This document shows, piece after piece, positions 49,291 through 63,000 of a stretch of DNA of 64,000 bases. Numbering within the stretch: position 1 is the stretch's first letter; each line of letters opens with the position of its first letter. The stretch spans positions 9,336,463 to 9,400,462 of the forward strand of contig CM072895.1 of the NCBI GenBank assembly GCA_037013685.1, in the 5' to 3' direction. Source of the DNA: Acridotheres tristis. Taxonomy: Eukaryota > Chordata > Aves > Passeriformes > Sturnidae. Made by a program: the position numbers and the translations under genes. The notes below the pieces were generated by a model. It worked only from the letters and a program-made list of their open reading frames with translations. It had not been told where the DNA came from and ran no database searches.

Positions 49291-51559
49291 GAGCTGAGAA
49301 CTTTTCTGGACACGTCCCATTCCTCTCTGGGAATAACCAGAGTAAACCCACTGCTCCCTTTCTTTGTCTTCTGCTCTGCACAGGCATTCACAGCCCTCCA
49401 GCCCTGCCTGGGAACAAGCATCTCCCCAGCTGCTGAAGTGGTGACCCCATGAGGTGCGGTGCAGGGCACGGTGTGAGAGCCCAGCGCCCTGGTGGGGCTG
49501 GTGGGGGCTCCCCCACCCTCCCTGCCCCCGGTGCAGCCATGTCCTGACAAGCCTTGTGAAGCTGCTTCGCTGTCCTGGGCCTCTTCCCGTGCCTGCCCGT
49601 GAGCCCGAAGGAGCCGCCCAGTGCTCCGGGCTCGCTTCCGTCCCTGCTTCCTTCCCCTGATAAATGCAGCCATGCACCTGCCTTCAGGAGCGAGGCCAGC
49701 ATTCCCCTCTTCCTTCCTCCAGGGCAGACAAGTGCCCTCTTCACAATAACACATCCCTCCTTCCCCAAACCTGTCCCTCGGACCTTTTCCTCTCTCCCAA
49801 GTGACTCCTGCTTCCCCTTCCCACAGCTGGGACACTGGGTGGCTCTGGGACAGCGGGCTCTCTGCTCTGCGAGGTTTCCAAAACCCCACACGAGGGGATG
49901 AGTCCCTGAGCAGGAGGTGCTGCAGCTGATGTCATTCCAACCCTTCTGCTGTTCTCCTGGCCCCTCTCCTTTGGCTCCAGACTGATGAGAGTGGGAGGAC
50001 CCCATCTTGCTTCCAAGTATTTTGGCTCCAACTTGCTTGGATGTAGTCTTGGCTATGAGTTGCCTTTGGGATCTTTGCTATTCGGCCAAGCCCCCTCACT
50101 TTTGGATTTCTGCCCATTTTCTGCAGGGATTTCAGTTGAAAGTTTCCTCCTGGTTTGGCATTTGCTGTTAGGAGTTACATCTACTCCACAGACCTCCACA
50201 TTCTGATCACAAGGTCTGAGGACATTTGTTGTTTCCTGCATCCCAGGTCCCCAGGATGGAGGACAGCAGCATTGCTCAGCCCTTGCTGGGACTTGGGATG
50301 GTTGTAATAAGCATCCAGCATTTTGGGGATGAGAAAAGACTTTGCCTGAACCTGCTGGAGTCAGGAATGTGGCTGGTTTGCCAGTGACCAGGAAGAGTCT
50401 GCTGGATTACTTGAGCTTGATCCTGATTTTAGGGATGTTACTTTGACCTGAGACTACCTGCAATGACTGTGAGGGATTCATTCATGAGCAGGGCAAGGCT
50501 AACTTGGAAAAGGCTCAGCTTGCAGGTCTGGGAAGGATGCACACACAGAGCTGAGCTCTGAGGTCATGGCTGTTGTACTGGGTTAGGTGATGATGGTGGG
50601 AGTGGGAAGCAGATGGACAGATGAATTTGACAGCTTGTGCTTCCCTCCTGCCTCAAGAGCTGTGCAAGGCACTTCACCTCAAGGTTTTACCTTTTCTGCA
50701 GATGTGAGACACCTCAGCTATCTCATGCTGTAGTGGATCCAGAGCACAGATGAATCCTGCATGTCCTTGGTGTGTCCTTCCCCTGTCACCTGGTTCAGGA
50801 CCTGCCCTTCAGCCATGTGCCAAACAGGGACAGGCAGAAAAGCAAGGGGCTTCTGGGGTATGCAAACGCCAATTCCCTTCAGCTCCAGTCAAAAGTGATC
50901 CACCAGTGACTGCTGCCCGATGAAATAGGCCCTACTGTGTCCACTTCTAATAAGACACTGCTGCAGGTGCCAAGGAGTTTCTATTGCACCTGCACCAAAC
51001 CAACCTCACACAGAAAGGGAGGAAAGGAGAGTAAGCACCTTGCAGGGCTGGGCTGAGGTCCCTCATGGCTGGCTGGTCTGGAAGGCTGCTGGATGAATTT
51101 ATTTTTAAAGACTGCCTCTGAACATTGTGCATCAAGAGGAAATCCTGGCATCACCTGCAGCTGAGAAGCCGCGTTCTGAGGAAAGGAGTCTGGATCCTGC
51201 AGACACATCCTGCTGGATGCACAGGCTGCACGGGGCTGGGAGATGGATCCACGACTACAGCACCAGGGGATGGCAGGCAGGGTTCAGGGAATCAAACCCT
51301 GATCCTAAACCCTCCAGCTTTATGCAAACGTGCCCATCAGCCACATCCTCCTTGCCCTGTGCCCCACTCCCCAGCTCGCCCCACCACCTCCAAACGCTTG
51401 GCTTGACCTGAGTTTAACACACGTGTAAGAGAAGCTAGAAACGCTTCCCTCCCTAGAACTGTCCTGGTGCCAAACAACTTGCAGACGTTTCAGTAAGGGC
51501 AGAGCATCACCCATCTCATCCCCGGGGAGCGACACGTCACCGTGCCAGGAAGCGAGTGA

Positions 51560-52498
51560 GTGAGTGTCGGGGCCATGCTGTGCCTGCCCCTGCTGCGACA
51601 CCCCCCAGCAGCACCCGTGGGGTGTTCCACCCCATCTGTTCTGACCCCGAAGCAGATCCCGGTCCTGCCAAGCCATCCCACGCTGGCTGGCCGCTCCTGC
51701 CGGAGCCGAGCGTGCTGGCTCGGGCTTGCCTTTGCTGAGCAGGATTTAAATACCGCAGCGCTTCAGAGCTCACCCCACCTCCGACAGACCGAAAGTAAGT
51801 GCTCTGTGCAGAGAAAGTTTTTCTCTTTCTTTCTTTTCTCTCCGGCATTTCTGTTTTGGATGGCATCCAGCTTAGCCTGGCATGGAAACCCGCGGCTGTT
51901 TTTTGTGTGTGTGCAGAACGGGGAAGGATGAAGGGAGAGGAACTGTGAAAAGATGGGGGGAGGAGGGGAAAACACTCTGGGATTTCATCTCCTTTCGGCA
52001 GCTCCCTGCTGTCCTGTGAAAGTCGGAGCCAGCCAGCGGCACGGGGCTGCACGCCAGGAAGGATCTCAGCATCCAGGAATGGTGCGGGGTGCGGGTCTGA
52101 GCGAGTGAGTGCCCACCCATCAGCCTGCGGATGGTGGGGGCTGGCAGCCCCGCTTCCAGGCGGGTTTTCCAGGGACAGCTGGAGCTGCCGGCGGGGTCAG
52201 GATGTGACATCACTGACCGGAGAAAAACCCTCGGCCCCGGTTTCTCTAACGAAACCCCCGTGAGCGCTGGAGCGAGGCAGTTCTCCGTGCCGCCGCTGCT
52301 GCTGCGATCCCCGATAGTCCTGAAAGAGACCCTGGCTTGGACTTTGTATATTTTTAATTTGTTGGGAGTTTATTTTTGTTTTTGTTTTTTGTTTTTGTTT
52401 TGTCGTCGTCGTCCCCCCCCCCCCTTTCCCCGAATAAGAGCAGAAAGTGCACCGGAGGGATTTATTTGAGACTGGAAGCCGCCGTGCCGGGGGATGAG
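51560..52498 (+). promoter_or_regulatory. MOB3C: Probable MOB3C promoter and noncoding first exon
   Basis: GC content rises here after a gene-poor spacer. A TATA-like TTTAAATA lies at about 51746, followed about 45 bp later by a donor-like AAA|GTAAGT at 51797. Further down, GGGGATGAG|GTGAGTCC at 52498/52499 is a strong donor that would close a noncoding exon. The next plausible acceptor for this gene is at 59548-59549. Which of the two donors is used is not known, and assignment to MOB3C rests on strand and position only. Confidence 0.4.
52362..52428. repeat. T-rich / GTC / poly-C simple sequence
   Basis: A TTTTTG-type run, then four GTC units, then about 11 C, in the probable MOB3C noncoding exon. 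It is prone to length variation and assembly error. Confidence 0.8.
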
Positions 52499-55400
52499 GT
52501 GAGTCCTGCGGGGTAAAAAGGGCACCGCTCTCCTGAGGATGCTCCTGGGGTGCCTTTCAGCACGAGATAGCCAAGACCTGGGTTGGCATTAGCCTAGAAA
52601 AGAACACTTCTTCACCCGGGCTATGGACGCCTGCAGAAGGCTCTTCCCCTTCCTCTGGGGTGTCTCAGCTCAGCAGCCAGTGTGTAAATACCAGGGATCC
52701 CCAGTTTTGGGGATGCTGGGCAGGGAATCCATGCAAATGATCGGCGGTGTACAGGGAAAGGGGGACCCTCGGGGGCAGGGGGACAGGCAGGGGAAGGCAG
52801 CGCACGCGTTTCCCCGAACGGGACAGTCCCTGCAGCGGCTTTGCCGGTGTCGGAGGGAGGGTGGAAAGCTGTGGGCGGGGGAACTGGGTGAGAGCAAGGG
52901 TGGAGATGGGTTTTCCGCAGCTGGCTTATCTCCTGTCGTCTTCTTCCTTGAGCTCGCAGGCTTGGAGTTCCCGGTGTTTGGAATTACGGCTCTGACAACA
53001 GAGTGATCACCCTTGGACTGAACCAGAGCTGCTGGACACCACTGAGGCCATTGGACACTTCTTTTCAGGGCTCACAGCAAGTTTCTGGTAGCAGCAGTGA
53101 GATCTCAGCTCCCAGGAATGAGGTACCCCCAAAAAGTCCCCAGCCCCACTGGGTATCACACGTAAAAGGAGCGGGACATGCTGCCTCTAACCTGGAGAGA
53201 TGCTGCTTTGCTCTCCTGCTTGGAGGTGCCTTGTGTGATCCGGGAAAAACTTTTTTGATGCCTTTGGGCAAGAGAGCTGCTGCCCTGCTGGTGGTGTGGC
53301 AGAGAAGCAGGGCAAGGAGCAGACAGAGCCAGGGGACAGCAGGGGACATCTGCAGGGCGGTGTAAGCAGTCCTGTTCCTGGAAGCCATCCAGGTCCCTTT
53401 CTCACGAGCTGGGGATTTCCAAGCACCACGTGAGTTGGGGGAAGCACCAGCACAGCTTCACGCTGGCAGCTGTCCCCAGCTGGAGTGTGGGGGTCTGAGT
53501 CCTGCTCTGTTCCAGGGATTTGTGCTCATGGATGCTCTCATGGGTCTCTGCGGCACCAGGGGAGTTTGCACAAGGAAGGTTTGGCAGCAGGGAGACGCTG
53601 CTGAGAGCCCAGGGCTTCTCTGAAGCTCCCCCAGCCCATGTGCTGGGCCTTGATCCCCCTCCCTGCATTTTGTCTTGGCTTATTTCCTGGAATTCTCTGT
53701 CGTTTAGGTTATATTTGGGATGAGCGGCCAATAACCCCGTTTCTCACGGACAGCCCAGCTGGGGCTTGGCTCCAGCAGGAAGCACAGAGGGAGAGGGGCC
53801 AGCGCCCCAGGGCTCTGCTCCCCAGCACCCTCCTTCTGCAGCCCCCCTTCCTTAGATGATTACAAGACTGGAAAGGCTTGTAAAAAGAGGGAATATGCTC
53901 CTTTCCCTGGAAGCACCATTTGCCCACAGTCCCTCCCTGCGTCCAGGCTGCAGTGTCTGCAGCTCAGGGCTGCTGGGGAGAAGTCTTTGGGGCATGAGTC
54001 GCAAGAAGCAGCCCTGGTTGCAGAGATGCTCTAGGACATGCTGAAGACCGGATTGCATCTGGACTTCTTTGGGGCTTGAAGGGAAGCTCAGAGACAGGGC
54101 TGCTAACTCCTCAGCCAGGCAGTGAGGCTTCCTAGAGCAGTGAAAAGCCAGCTGGGGCCAGCAGGTTTCTGGGCTGACTGTCCATCTGGAGGCTGTCTGC
54201 CTGTCTCAGGGCTCTGGCACATGGTGGCTGAGCTGATGCTGTCCTCCTCCTCCATCTGGGATGGGGCTGGATGGGACTTTTACACTGCCTATGGTGGGGA
54301 GAAGGGAATTCCCTAAAGCAGAGAAGCCGTAGATATCTGAGTGCCCCAAAGGCAAGATCCCCCAGAGAAGCCCGTGGGGGATGTGCAGAGCTGGTGGTAA
54401 TTACCCTACACTTTTCTCTAAGGTGCCTGGAGCTGGGCAGGTCTGTGCTCTGCCTCTTTGGCCTCTTCCCAAAGCAGTGGGAGCTGGAGTCTCCCTTAGG
54501 TTGCCCACAGTACTGGACCCCTCGTTGTGCTCCCCAGTGCTCACACTGCCCATGAGGGTTGGAGTTACTGCTAACATAGCAATTTGCAGGCAGATGCTTC
54601 TGCCAGTGTGTCACTGTCTCGGGATGGATCCAGGGAGGATGCACTTGGCACTGGAGCTATGGGAGGTGCTGGTATCAGAGCTTCCTCTCTCCTCACCCTT
54701 CGTGGTTGTTAGTGCTTCCCAGAGACACATGCAAAGCACTTTTTCCCCTGAAGCCTTTGCTGTTGCAGCCCTTAGTATAAAGGGAGGCTGGGGAGGGAGA
54801 TCAGTTTTGAAACTGGGGACACTGAGGCAGGGAGCCAGGGACCAGCACTGTGACCACCATCCTGGAGACTGGCAGTGCATCTGATCCTTCCTGCTGGGTT
54901 TCTGACGAAAGCTTATTCGGGGTCAAAACCAGAGGTTTCCCTTGGTGTCCTTGCCCCCAAGCCTGCAGAACTGTGAGAAGGAAGCTACTCTCCCACAGCT
55001 CTGCCTGCTCTTCCCTTTTATTTTGTGATTTCTAAGCAGACCTTTCAGAGTTGTTTTAATTTACAACAAAGCCTTTGCCTTGTTGTGCTCCTTTATGGTT
55101 TTGAAATTATAGAAAAAGAAAGAAAGCAAGCTAGTTTAGATTAAAAAACCAATCCTCAAACCTGAAATTAGCGAGTAAGTCTGACCCTGAACTTGCATCC
55201 CTCCCTTCCAGTTCATTTCCTTTCGTCTCTGGACTTGCCAGCAATCTGGGACATCAGTTTTTCACATGTCAGTGCCTGCTACCTCCCCAGCAGTGGTTCT
55301 GCCTTGTCCTTGCACAGCTTAACCCTGTGCTGTTTTGGTTCTTGCTAAACCCCACTGAGTTTTGCTTCTGCTGCTGCTTTTAAAATCCGATGCAGGACTG

Positions 55401-58400
55401 AAGCCAGCAGCAAAAACGGGGCAGGACTGAAGCCCAGCAGCCTTCATGGACAGGGATGGGATTTGTGGCCACTCAGCTGGGTTTGTAGCCAAGCTTCTCA
55501 AAGCCAAGGCTATTTTGGGAGTGTGGATGGGGGGTGAATGCTGAGGACACCATGGCATGGATGTCCCATGGGAAATGTCAGTCTCTTTCCTCCCAGAAGC
55601 TTCATTCATCCTCTTCCAGCCATCCTCTGTGGGGACACAGGGTGACAGCAGAGCAAGTCTTCAGCTCCACCTGCTTCACTCCTTGTCCACTCCCAAGCAT
55701 AGGATGAGGTTTGATTTGGGGGTCTGCAGATGCTTCAGAAAGGGATTTGTGGACCCCTGGAGAACCAGCACCGCCCTGTAATGGGAACTGTGGTGTGCGG
55801 AAAAGGTTTGCAGGCTTTGCCAAGGTTCCTCTTGGAAAAGCTTTGGTTTTGCATGTGGGAACTGAGGGCAGAGAGCTGCAGGCTGGGGCCATGGCTCTGC
55901 CTGTGCCGGCTGGGATGGGACCTGCAGGGTCATGTTGTAGGAAGTTGCTGTCTGAGCTTGTTGGATGGCATTCCACCCTTAGGATTTCCCAAAACAGGCA
56001 GTGTGAGCAGTGATTAGGATTTGGACGGGTCTCCTGCTCCACCCCAAGCCCGAGTGGACCACAACATGATTTCTAGGAACACAACAGCCCTGAACATCAG
56101 ACTCAGCTGAACTTTGCACCATAAACCTTGGAAGATCTCCCATTTTCCATCTCTTTACATGGATCTGCCCCAAATTCTTGGTCAATGATTCAAGAGCACG
56201 GGTTGGGCTGGATGCATTAAAGTGGAAACTGGGAAAATCTGATTTTGCATTGGCTGAGGCCCTTTTACACCAAGGCTTTACACTTCTAGACTCAGGATGT
56301 GTCCAGGTCCCTTCACAAAGGATTTTGCTTTTCTTCCGAGAAAACAGATGAGTGCTGAGTCTCTGCCTGAGGGGAATCTGAGGCATTGGTGACTTTGCAA
56401 AGTCTGTTTGTTCCAAGCTGGTACATCCCACCTCAGTGCCCCATCTGCAAGGGTCAGAGCTGGGATCTCATATCTTGGTCCTGGCCACCACTGCCCCCTC
56501 TCTTTCCTCTGCATGGATCTCTCTGGGCAGTGAAAACTCTGAAGTGAGGTAGAGAACAAATGTGTTCTTTGGTGCAGTGCCCTTCTCTGCTTCTTCAGGT
56601 CATAAATCCCAGGATGTATTTTTGGGTTCATGTTAAATGTAATTTGTGGATAACATTTTTCTCCAGTAAAGATTAACAAGGTCTTTTAATGACTTGGTGT
56701 TTTGGTAGTGGTGATGATGATCCCGAAAAGAAAACCACTGCCTGGGAGGCAGAGAGGCTGCAGTGCTGTGCTGGTGTCCTCTGCAGGCTCAGGGACAGGT
56801 CTGCTCTGAGCACTTGTGCAGCAATGGGTTTTACTCTCCATTCCCACTCAAACAGATACATGATAGGAAAACACCTGGCAGATATTTAGCAATTTTGTTG
56901 CTCCTTTTTTTTTTTTTTTGAACTGATGTTTTATTCAGATGGTGCTGAACCACGAAGCACATTTCCACCTGCCTAATGAGTGAGAGCAGCATGCAGGGTA
57001 GCACAGAGATCCAGCTGTGGATGATGCAGGGATGGAGTTGTAGATGAGTTACAGGTCTGGCTTCAGCAGATGAAATGTTTATTTCCCAGTCAGTGAATAT
57101 TTGAGGAGGACTTGCAGTGTGAGGCACTAAAAGAGAACTGATTTCACAGCTGTCAGCCCCTGCAAGTGACATGTTTGATGGGATGTCATCTGCCAGTGTG
57201 GCTGCTCATCACCATGGAACAACTCAGTCTCTGCATGGAAGAGTCTACAAACAGCAACAGCTCCTGAAGCAGAGCAGATGGAGCCAAGGCCAGCAGAGAT
57301 GGTGACATAGAGAAATGTCTGTTGGCATGAGTTCCCTTGCTGAAATTCCAGGAAAACTTGGCTGCAGGGCCAGGCTGCTCAGCCCCACCGTTCCTACTTT
57401 GCACTATGGGCAAAGCTTGCTGGGTTCCTCATCCTGAGGGTATCCCAGCACTTCCTACATTTCTAAATTAGGATCCCTGTTGCAGTAGTTATATATAAAT
57501 ATATATGAATATATGCAGACATATTCTTGAAGGCATTATGTGATAGCAAACTCCCCAGAAGGCTTTTTTGAGAGGTGTTATCAACAGGATGTGCTAGAAT
57601 ATGTGGAATTCAGGAAGTCCTGGATTAGGGCTTTTCTTTAGAGCCTCACTGTGCCCAGAGTCCCCTGGCCTCCCACAAGATCCATAAGGACTGCTGCAGC
57701 ACAGGCCATTCCCAAGGGACAGAGAGGAGTCATAACATCATGCTGGCTTCATTGGCTGGCATTTTGGAGAAATCATGCTTTTTTTTTGTAGTGGGAAACA
57801 AGCTCTTTGTCATGGTTGGAGCAGAGGAAGAAAAAGCATCCAAGAAACATCCTCCAGTCATTGCCCTGAGGCAATAAATGAGGTTGATAGGGATGTGGCA
57901 ACTAAAATCCCACCCAGCTACATGAGATAGGGAAGGTCTGCATATACCTTGGTGTTGAAGTCATACTGCATAACATTGTGTAATGACTGTGACTCCCTCC
58001 GTGGGGCAGAAAGCACCTAAAAACACACGTTTTTTTGTCCCTGGGTGCAGCAGAGCATGGTAGGGTTTCACTGTGCTGTGAGCTGTGTAAGGGTGGCAAA
58101 GCTCTGGCTCTAGCCTGTGGGAAAGGCTGTGGTTGTGCACTAATGGCATTTGTGCTGGGCTTCCCACCCACACCAGGGTGTGCATCCATGACAGGGTTTT
58201 ACACGTGTTGGTTGCGGTGCAGGAGTCCCTGCCAGGCAGATCCTGCAGGTACTGGGATGATCACTAGGTCCAACTGCCTCCCAGTGACAACCCCGGGGTG
58301 AGCCTTAAGGGGAGCAGAGGGTTTCACTTGAGAGATGTTTAGCTGATCACAAAATAGGACCTGCCTCAGGCTCAGGATTGAGTTTAGAAAACAGAATTTA

Positions 58401-59549
58401 AATAGCAAGCTTTTGGCTAAAGTTGAATTTTTAATGATGAATGTTCATCCAAGGTTTGCACTATTCCCTCCTACTTGTGACTTTAGGTCAGTAACTTCCC
58501 TTTTCCATAAATATTTTCCTTCCTTTTTCTTAACTTTAACTGCTTCTCCGTCTCTTCCCATCAGGGGGAGGCTGTTGGAATACTTTCTCTTCCCTAAGCC
58601 TCAGCAAAGCATTTAACACAAGGAGGCCTTGGTCTCACATTAACACCACTGGTGATTAATTCAGGTAACAAAATGCACAATTTCAGCCCGTCCAGGACAG
58701 CTTTGGGTGGATGGGATTTCCACTGGATTTCAGGGAGGAAAAGAAAAATACAGCCCTCATCTCTGCTGCTAATCTTGGGCAGGAAGGGGTGAGCTCAGCA
58801 CTTTGCTGAGCCCAGGAGTCACCCAGAGCATCAGCTCCAGCACTGCCGTGTGCATTGTGTGCATGCTGGGAGAGCTGGCGGCATCCTGGCAATGTTGTTC
58901 TGCTGTGCTGGGCTGTGCTTCCCTTCTTCGGATGTGGGTTTTGTTCTTTGGGACAAACACACCAGGCAGAGCAACAAAAATAATCCCCCGTTTTCCCATT
59001 GATGCTGGCTCTAGGGCTGTGTGAACCAGCAGCCAGCTGCGGTCGCAGCGCGGTCCCCGGGGCCTCGCTTGCCAGCCGCTGCTGCAGGGTCAGGGGTTAT
59101 TTGTACAGAGAAGTGCCTGGGAAAGAGATGCTTCCCCTTTGCCAGGAGAGGAAAAGACTGCCCGAACTGGTGAGCTCTGCTGTTATCATGGCTCTCAACT
59201 TATTGCAGCACTTGTTGGTAAAAGCCTGGAGGGGAGATGTTGGCTGGAGCCTGGTGAGCTCCTGGGTGCTCAGGAGGGAGGAAGGACTCTGTCTGCCATC
59301 AAGCCTTGCATGGGGCACGGTGGCAGGGCTTTCCCTCTCCAGTGCCAGGAGCTGCTGTGTGAGGTGGCAGCAGCTGCTCCAGGTCAGCCTGGTGGGTGTG
59401 AAGAGACCAGCAGCTCACTCCAAATCTGTGTCCCCATGTGCTGTCAGAGCAGTGGGGCCAGCCAGCATCCTGGTGCAAACCCCTTCAAGTGTGTGCACAC
59501 ATGCAGCTGTCTTCACGTGTGACTGAAATGTGTCTGTTTTCCCTCCCAG
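52499..59549 (+). other. MOB3C: Presumed MOB3C intron 1
   Basis: About 7 kb without a recognisable exon on either strand. It contains a T run (about 56905-56919) and a short TA-rich repeat (57489-57515). It ends in the acceptor TTTTCCCTCCCAG at 59549, giving an 82-nt UTR part of the coding exon (59550-59631). Confidence 0.4.
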
Positions 59550-59631
59550 AAACCTCCATCGCTGAAGACCCCAGCCCTGGGTTTCATGTTGCTCTGAGCC
59601 TCTGCCCTCACCCTGGCTGGCCCTACCCGCA

Positions 59632-60049
59632 ATGGCCCTGTGTCTTAAGCAAGTCTTCAACAAAGACAAAACGTTCCGTCCCCGAAAGAAGTTTGAGCCG
59701 GGCACGCAGCGCTTTGAGCTGTACAAGAAAGCCCAGGCCTCCCTCAAGTCTGGGCTGGACCTGAAGGCAGTGGTGCAGCTGCCTCCTGGTGAGAGCATCA
59801 ACGACTGGATCGCTGTGCACGTGGTGGACTTCTTCAACCGCATCAACCTCATCTACGGCACCATGTCCGAGTACTGCACCGAGAGGAGCTGCCCCATCAT
59901 GTCCGGGGGGCTCAAGTACGAGTACAGGTGGCAGGATGACAGCAAGTACAAGAAGCCGACCAAGCTGTCGGCCCCCCAGTACATGTGCATGCTGATGGAC
60001 TGGATTGAGATGCTCATTAACAATGAGGACATCTTCCCCACCAGGATAG
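59632..60049 (+). CDS. MOB3C: MOB kinase activator 3C, first coding exon (139 codons, partial)
   Basis: MOB-family adaptor; MOB proteins bind NDR/LATS- or MST-type kinases through a compact zinc-bound fold, and the MOB3 branch is less well characterised. The exon opens with [20 protein letters not shown], the MOB3 N-terminus, and continues through [37 protein letters not shown] and [18 protein letters not shown] to FPTRI. Cys82 and Cys87 (YCTERSC) are the first half of the Cys2-His2 zinc site; the His pair is encoded further on. The exon ends in phase 1 at ATAG|GTGAGT, the point where the mammalian protein continues GVPFPKNF as I recall. I searched to base 64000 and did not see the following exon, so it lies outside. 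Position next to ATPAF1 supports MOB3C over MOB3A or MOB3B. The start is the first ATG after the acceptor at 59549. Confidence 0.92.
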
Positions 60050-63000
60050 GTGAGTGTGCTCTGGTTCCATGCAGGGAAGCTTGGCTTGTAAGTGCTGCAG
60101 GTTCCCAAGCTGCTGGTGCACCTCAGGGTTGGTACTGATGAACTTTGCCATTCAAAGTATCGTGGCATTTCCCCTTCCAGGTGTTTCTCAGTGTCTGTCC
60201 TACACCCTTTAGCTCCAAACTGAGTTTGGGATTTCTCATCCTACTACTAGGGGATGTGGATCACAATGTTCTTGTTTTCTGTGCTTGAACTTATTCTGTG
60301 TTTGTGAGAAATGAAGGCTGGTAGGTTATTAGCTTCCTTTCCTTTTCTCAAGAGGTTAAGCTGCAGGGCTGGTTAGAGGTGGTCATGCCATCCCTGCTTT
60401 TCTCTCAACTAATCATGTCAATTTCTTTCTGCTTTTCCATATAGGTTCATGGTCCCAAGATCCAACCCTTGCTGCTTCACTCCTCAGCCCCTTTCAATCT
60501 CAGCCCTGATTATAACTCACATCTTGCTATATAGCTGAGGCACTGCTTGAGCAGAGATGCCTGCCTCTAGGATGTGGCCTTGGCAGTGTCAGGGTGTATA
60601 ATGCACCTCTTCAAAAAGTTTGGCCTTAGGATCTTGCAGCAGCTGCCAAAGGCAACACAGCTTTTAAACTAACCCGTCTGCTGTTGACCTGCAATGCTCA
60701 GCAGCTGCCAAGGCTGATATTAGCTGCTGCTTAGCTGCTTTTTGTCATTTGGGGAGATGAGTTCAGGGGTTGGAGCTGATGTGGCTTCCAGAGTCTCAGG
60801 TCATGCCTTGGAAAGGTTGTTTTTCAGATGAGCATGAAGCTACTTGGCTGTAAAAAAAATATTTAAGGAGTTTTGGCAAGGGGGGAAGGCACAACTTTGT
60901 AAGTCTGCTTGACCTTTTTTGTTTGCCAAGCAGACAGAGCTATATGAAATCAGTGCAGCTTATGATCAAGATTTTCATCAATATGCTGGGAAACATTGAA
61001 GAAAATGGTCTGGGTGGGATTACTGGCATTACTCACTGTTGTAGCCCCATTTGGCTGTGCTGTACATGTAGTTGTACTCTGAGCCCAGCTCTGCTGGGGA
61101 CAGCAAAGTCCCTGTTCATTCTGGCTGCACAGACTTGCTGCTGCTGAGGAGTGAGACAGAAAGGAGTGTCCTGATCCAATTTCATGCCTATTAGATGGGA
61201 TTTGGTGATGCTGTTTGATGTTGCTCTGAGGAGTAAAGGTGTACAGGGGGTATTAACACCTCAAAAAGCAGGCAGCCATGGGAGGGACATTGCAGCACCC
61301 TCTGCTCTCCCATATCTCTCTGAGGTGCAAAAGCCTAATACAGTCATGGTCCTGGTGGTTTTCACTTAATTTTTGGCACTTCTCCCTCTGAGTTGTAGCA
61401 CATCCTGATGTGGGGAGGGATGGCTGATGCCTCTGGTTTCCACTTCTCCTTTCGTTTCAGTTTGGGGGCAGTTCTGGGTGAGATCCAGTATGATGTAGGT
61501 GAACATGGGTCAAATCCTTTTTTTTCTCTTCCAAGGCTGTTCCTGGGGTCCCTTTTCCAAGCCCTTTTGTTGTGGAGACCCTTGTGTCCCCTGAGCGACT
61601 TCAGGCCCTGTGTCAGCCTGTCTTGGTGGTTTTGGCCTCACACAAGTGAAAGGGAATTCAGGCTGAGGCTGCACTCTAAAACACGTAAAAGGCTGTTGGG
61701 GGAGGCAGGGAGAGGGAGTTGGTGGCACTTTGTCATCAGTGTGTCCCCAGTTATCTGCCTTTCACTGGCCTTGTTCACTGGGTAATTGCTTGGCAGCTCT
61801 GGCATTTCAGAAGATGGAGTGTTTGGCTGAAGGGACAACAGAGAAGGCTGCCCAGGATTTGGGACAGAGACAGTGTCCAGGGTGACCAAACAGAGGTGTT
61901 TAACCTCCCTCCTAAAGAGCAAGCCCTTGGTAAAAGACCCAGGACAAGGGGAATAGGACATGAGAAGACACAAAGAGATGTGAGCTGTTTTAAGGAGGGG
62001 AAAGTACAAATGTCATACTTTGGAGTTGTGGTGGGACTCTTGGATGTGTGCAGAAGAGATGGGATTTAGCATGAAGGTTTGTTTCACTCCTGCTTGTGCT
62101 GGAGAGGTCCTGGGCACAGCTGCCCACTATCTCAGCAGGTGTTTCATGAGCTTTGTGCATCTCAGCTTTCCCTTCTGGCCCCTCTTTGCCATGTGCAGTA
62201 AAGCTGCCCCAGCACAAAGATTTTTCTGACTAAGGCCTCCTGACCGCAGACAAAACAGATTTTTCTCTTTTCTTAGAAGCAGCAAGTGTTCCCCAAACTC
62301 ACAAACATTGCTGCAGGCTAACCTCAGCATCCTCCTCCACCCAAGAGCTACACAGCCTGAAGCAGCACGTGGTTCAGCTGGGCTTGCTGGTAGGCTCCTG
62401 GCAATTGAGAGGAATCTCATGGGTCAGAGGGGGAAAGCTTTCACCCCCGGGTGAGAGACTTAACTAGAAATGAGCAGAGATGGTTCACTGACTTGTGGGT
62501 TCACAGAGTCCTTAGGCATCACAGGGGAGACCTTGGCTGGGGTAAATGGTCACAGCTCCAGTAACCAGAGCAGAGCTGGGCTGATTTGTACATCAAAGCA
62601 TCTTCTCCTTCAGCACATGTCAGAGGTGGGAGGGGAGCAGAGTGACAAACACCTTTGGTTTAGCCAAGCTGAGTGATGCAGAGCTCTTGGCAGCTCTGCA
62701 GTGAGGCCAGAGGGACAGCTGGCATCTGACGTGGCAGGAAGGGAGCCCAACACCAGCAGACAGTTTGTGACCTGGCAGAGTTAACCAGCAGGACTGCAGC
62801 CCTCGCATGGCACCAGTAGAAAATCCCTATGGTGGAGATTATTAGCAGGTCTGGGGGGACTGCCAAGCTCTCTGCATACCACAGCAAGGTTTGGGGGAGA
62901 TTCTGTGTCTTCCCCATGCCCAGGAAATACCTGCAGGGCTCCATCCCACTGTCTAATCCTGTCTCTGGAGTGGGACCCTGTTTGTCATCCAGTTAATATG

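Larger units (their letters stand above)
45450..51550. other. Intergenic region ATPAF1 - MOB3C
   Basis: No protein family or splice-bounded exon is recognisable on either strand. The longest open frames (minus strand, 49.3-50.0 kb) lack homology and arise in GC-rich sequence. Recognisable contents are a CR1 tail (46655-46712), a G-rich imperfect repeat (48655-48757), an LTR-like block (48757-49030) and a purine-rich tandem tract (49160-49290). Confidence 0.55.

Noticed and set aside
49281..50005. Overlapping minus-strand frames of about 200 codons
   Set aside because: No similarity to any family I know, no splice or promoter context, and overlapping frames in GC-rich sequence.
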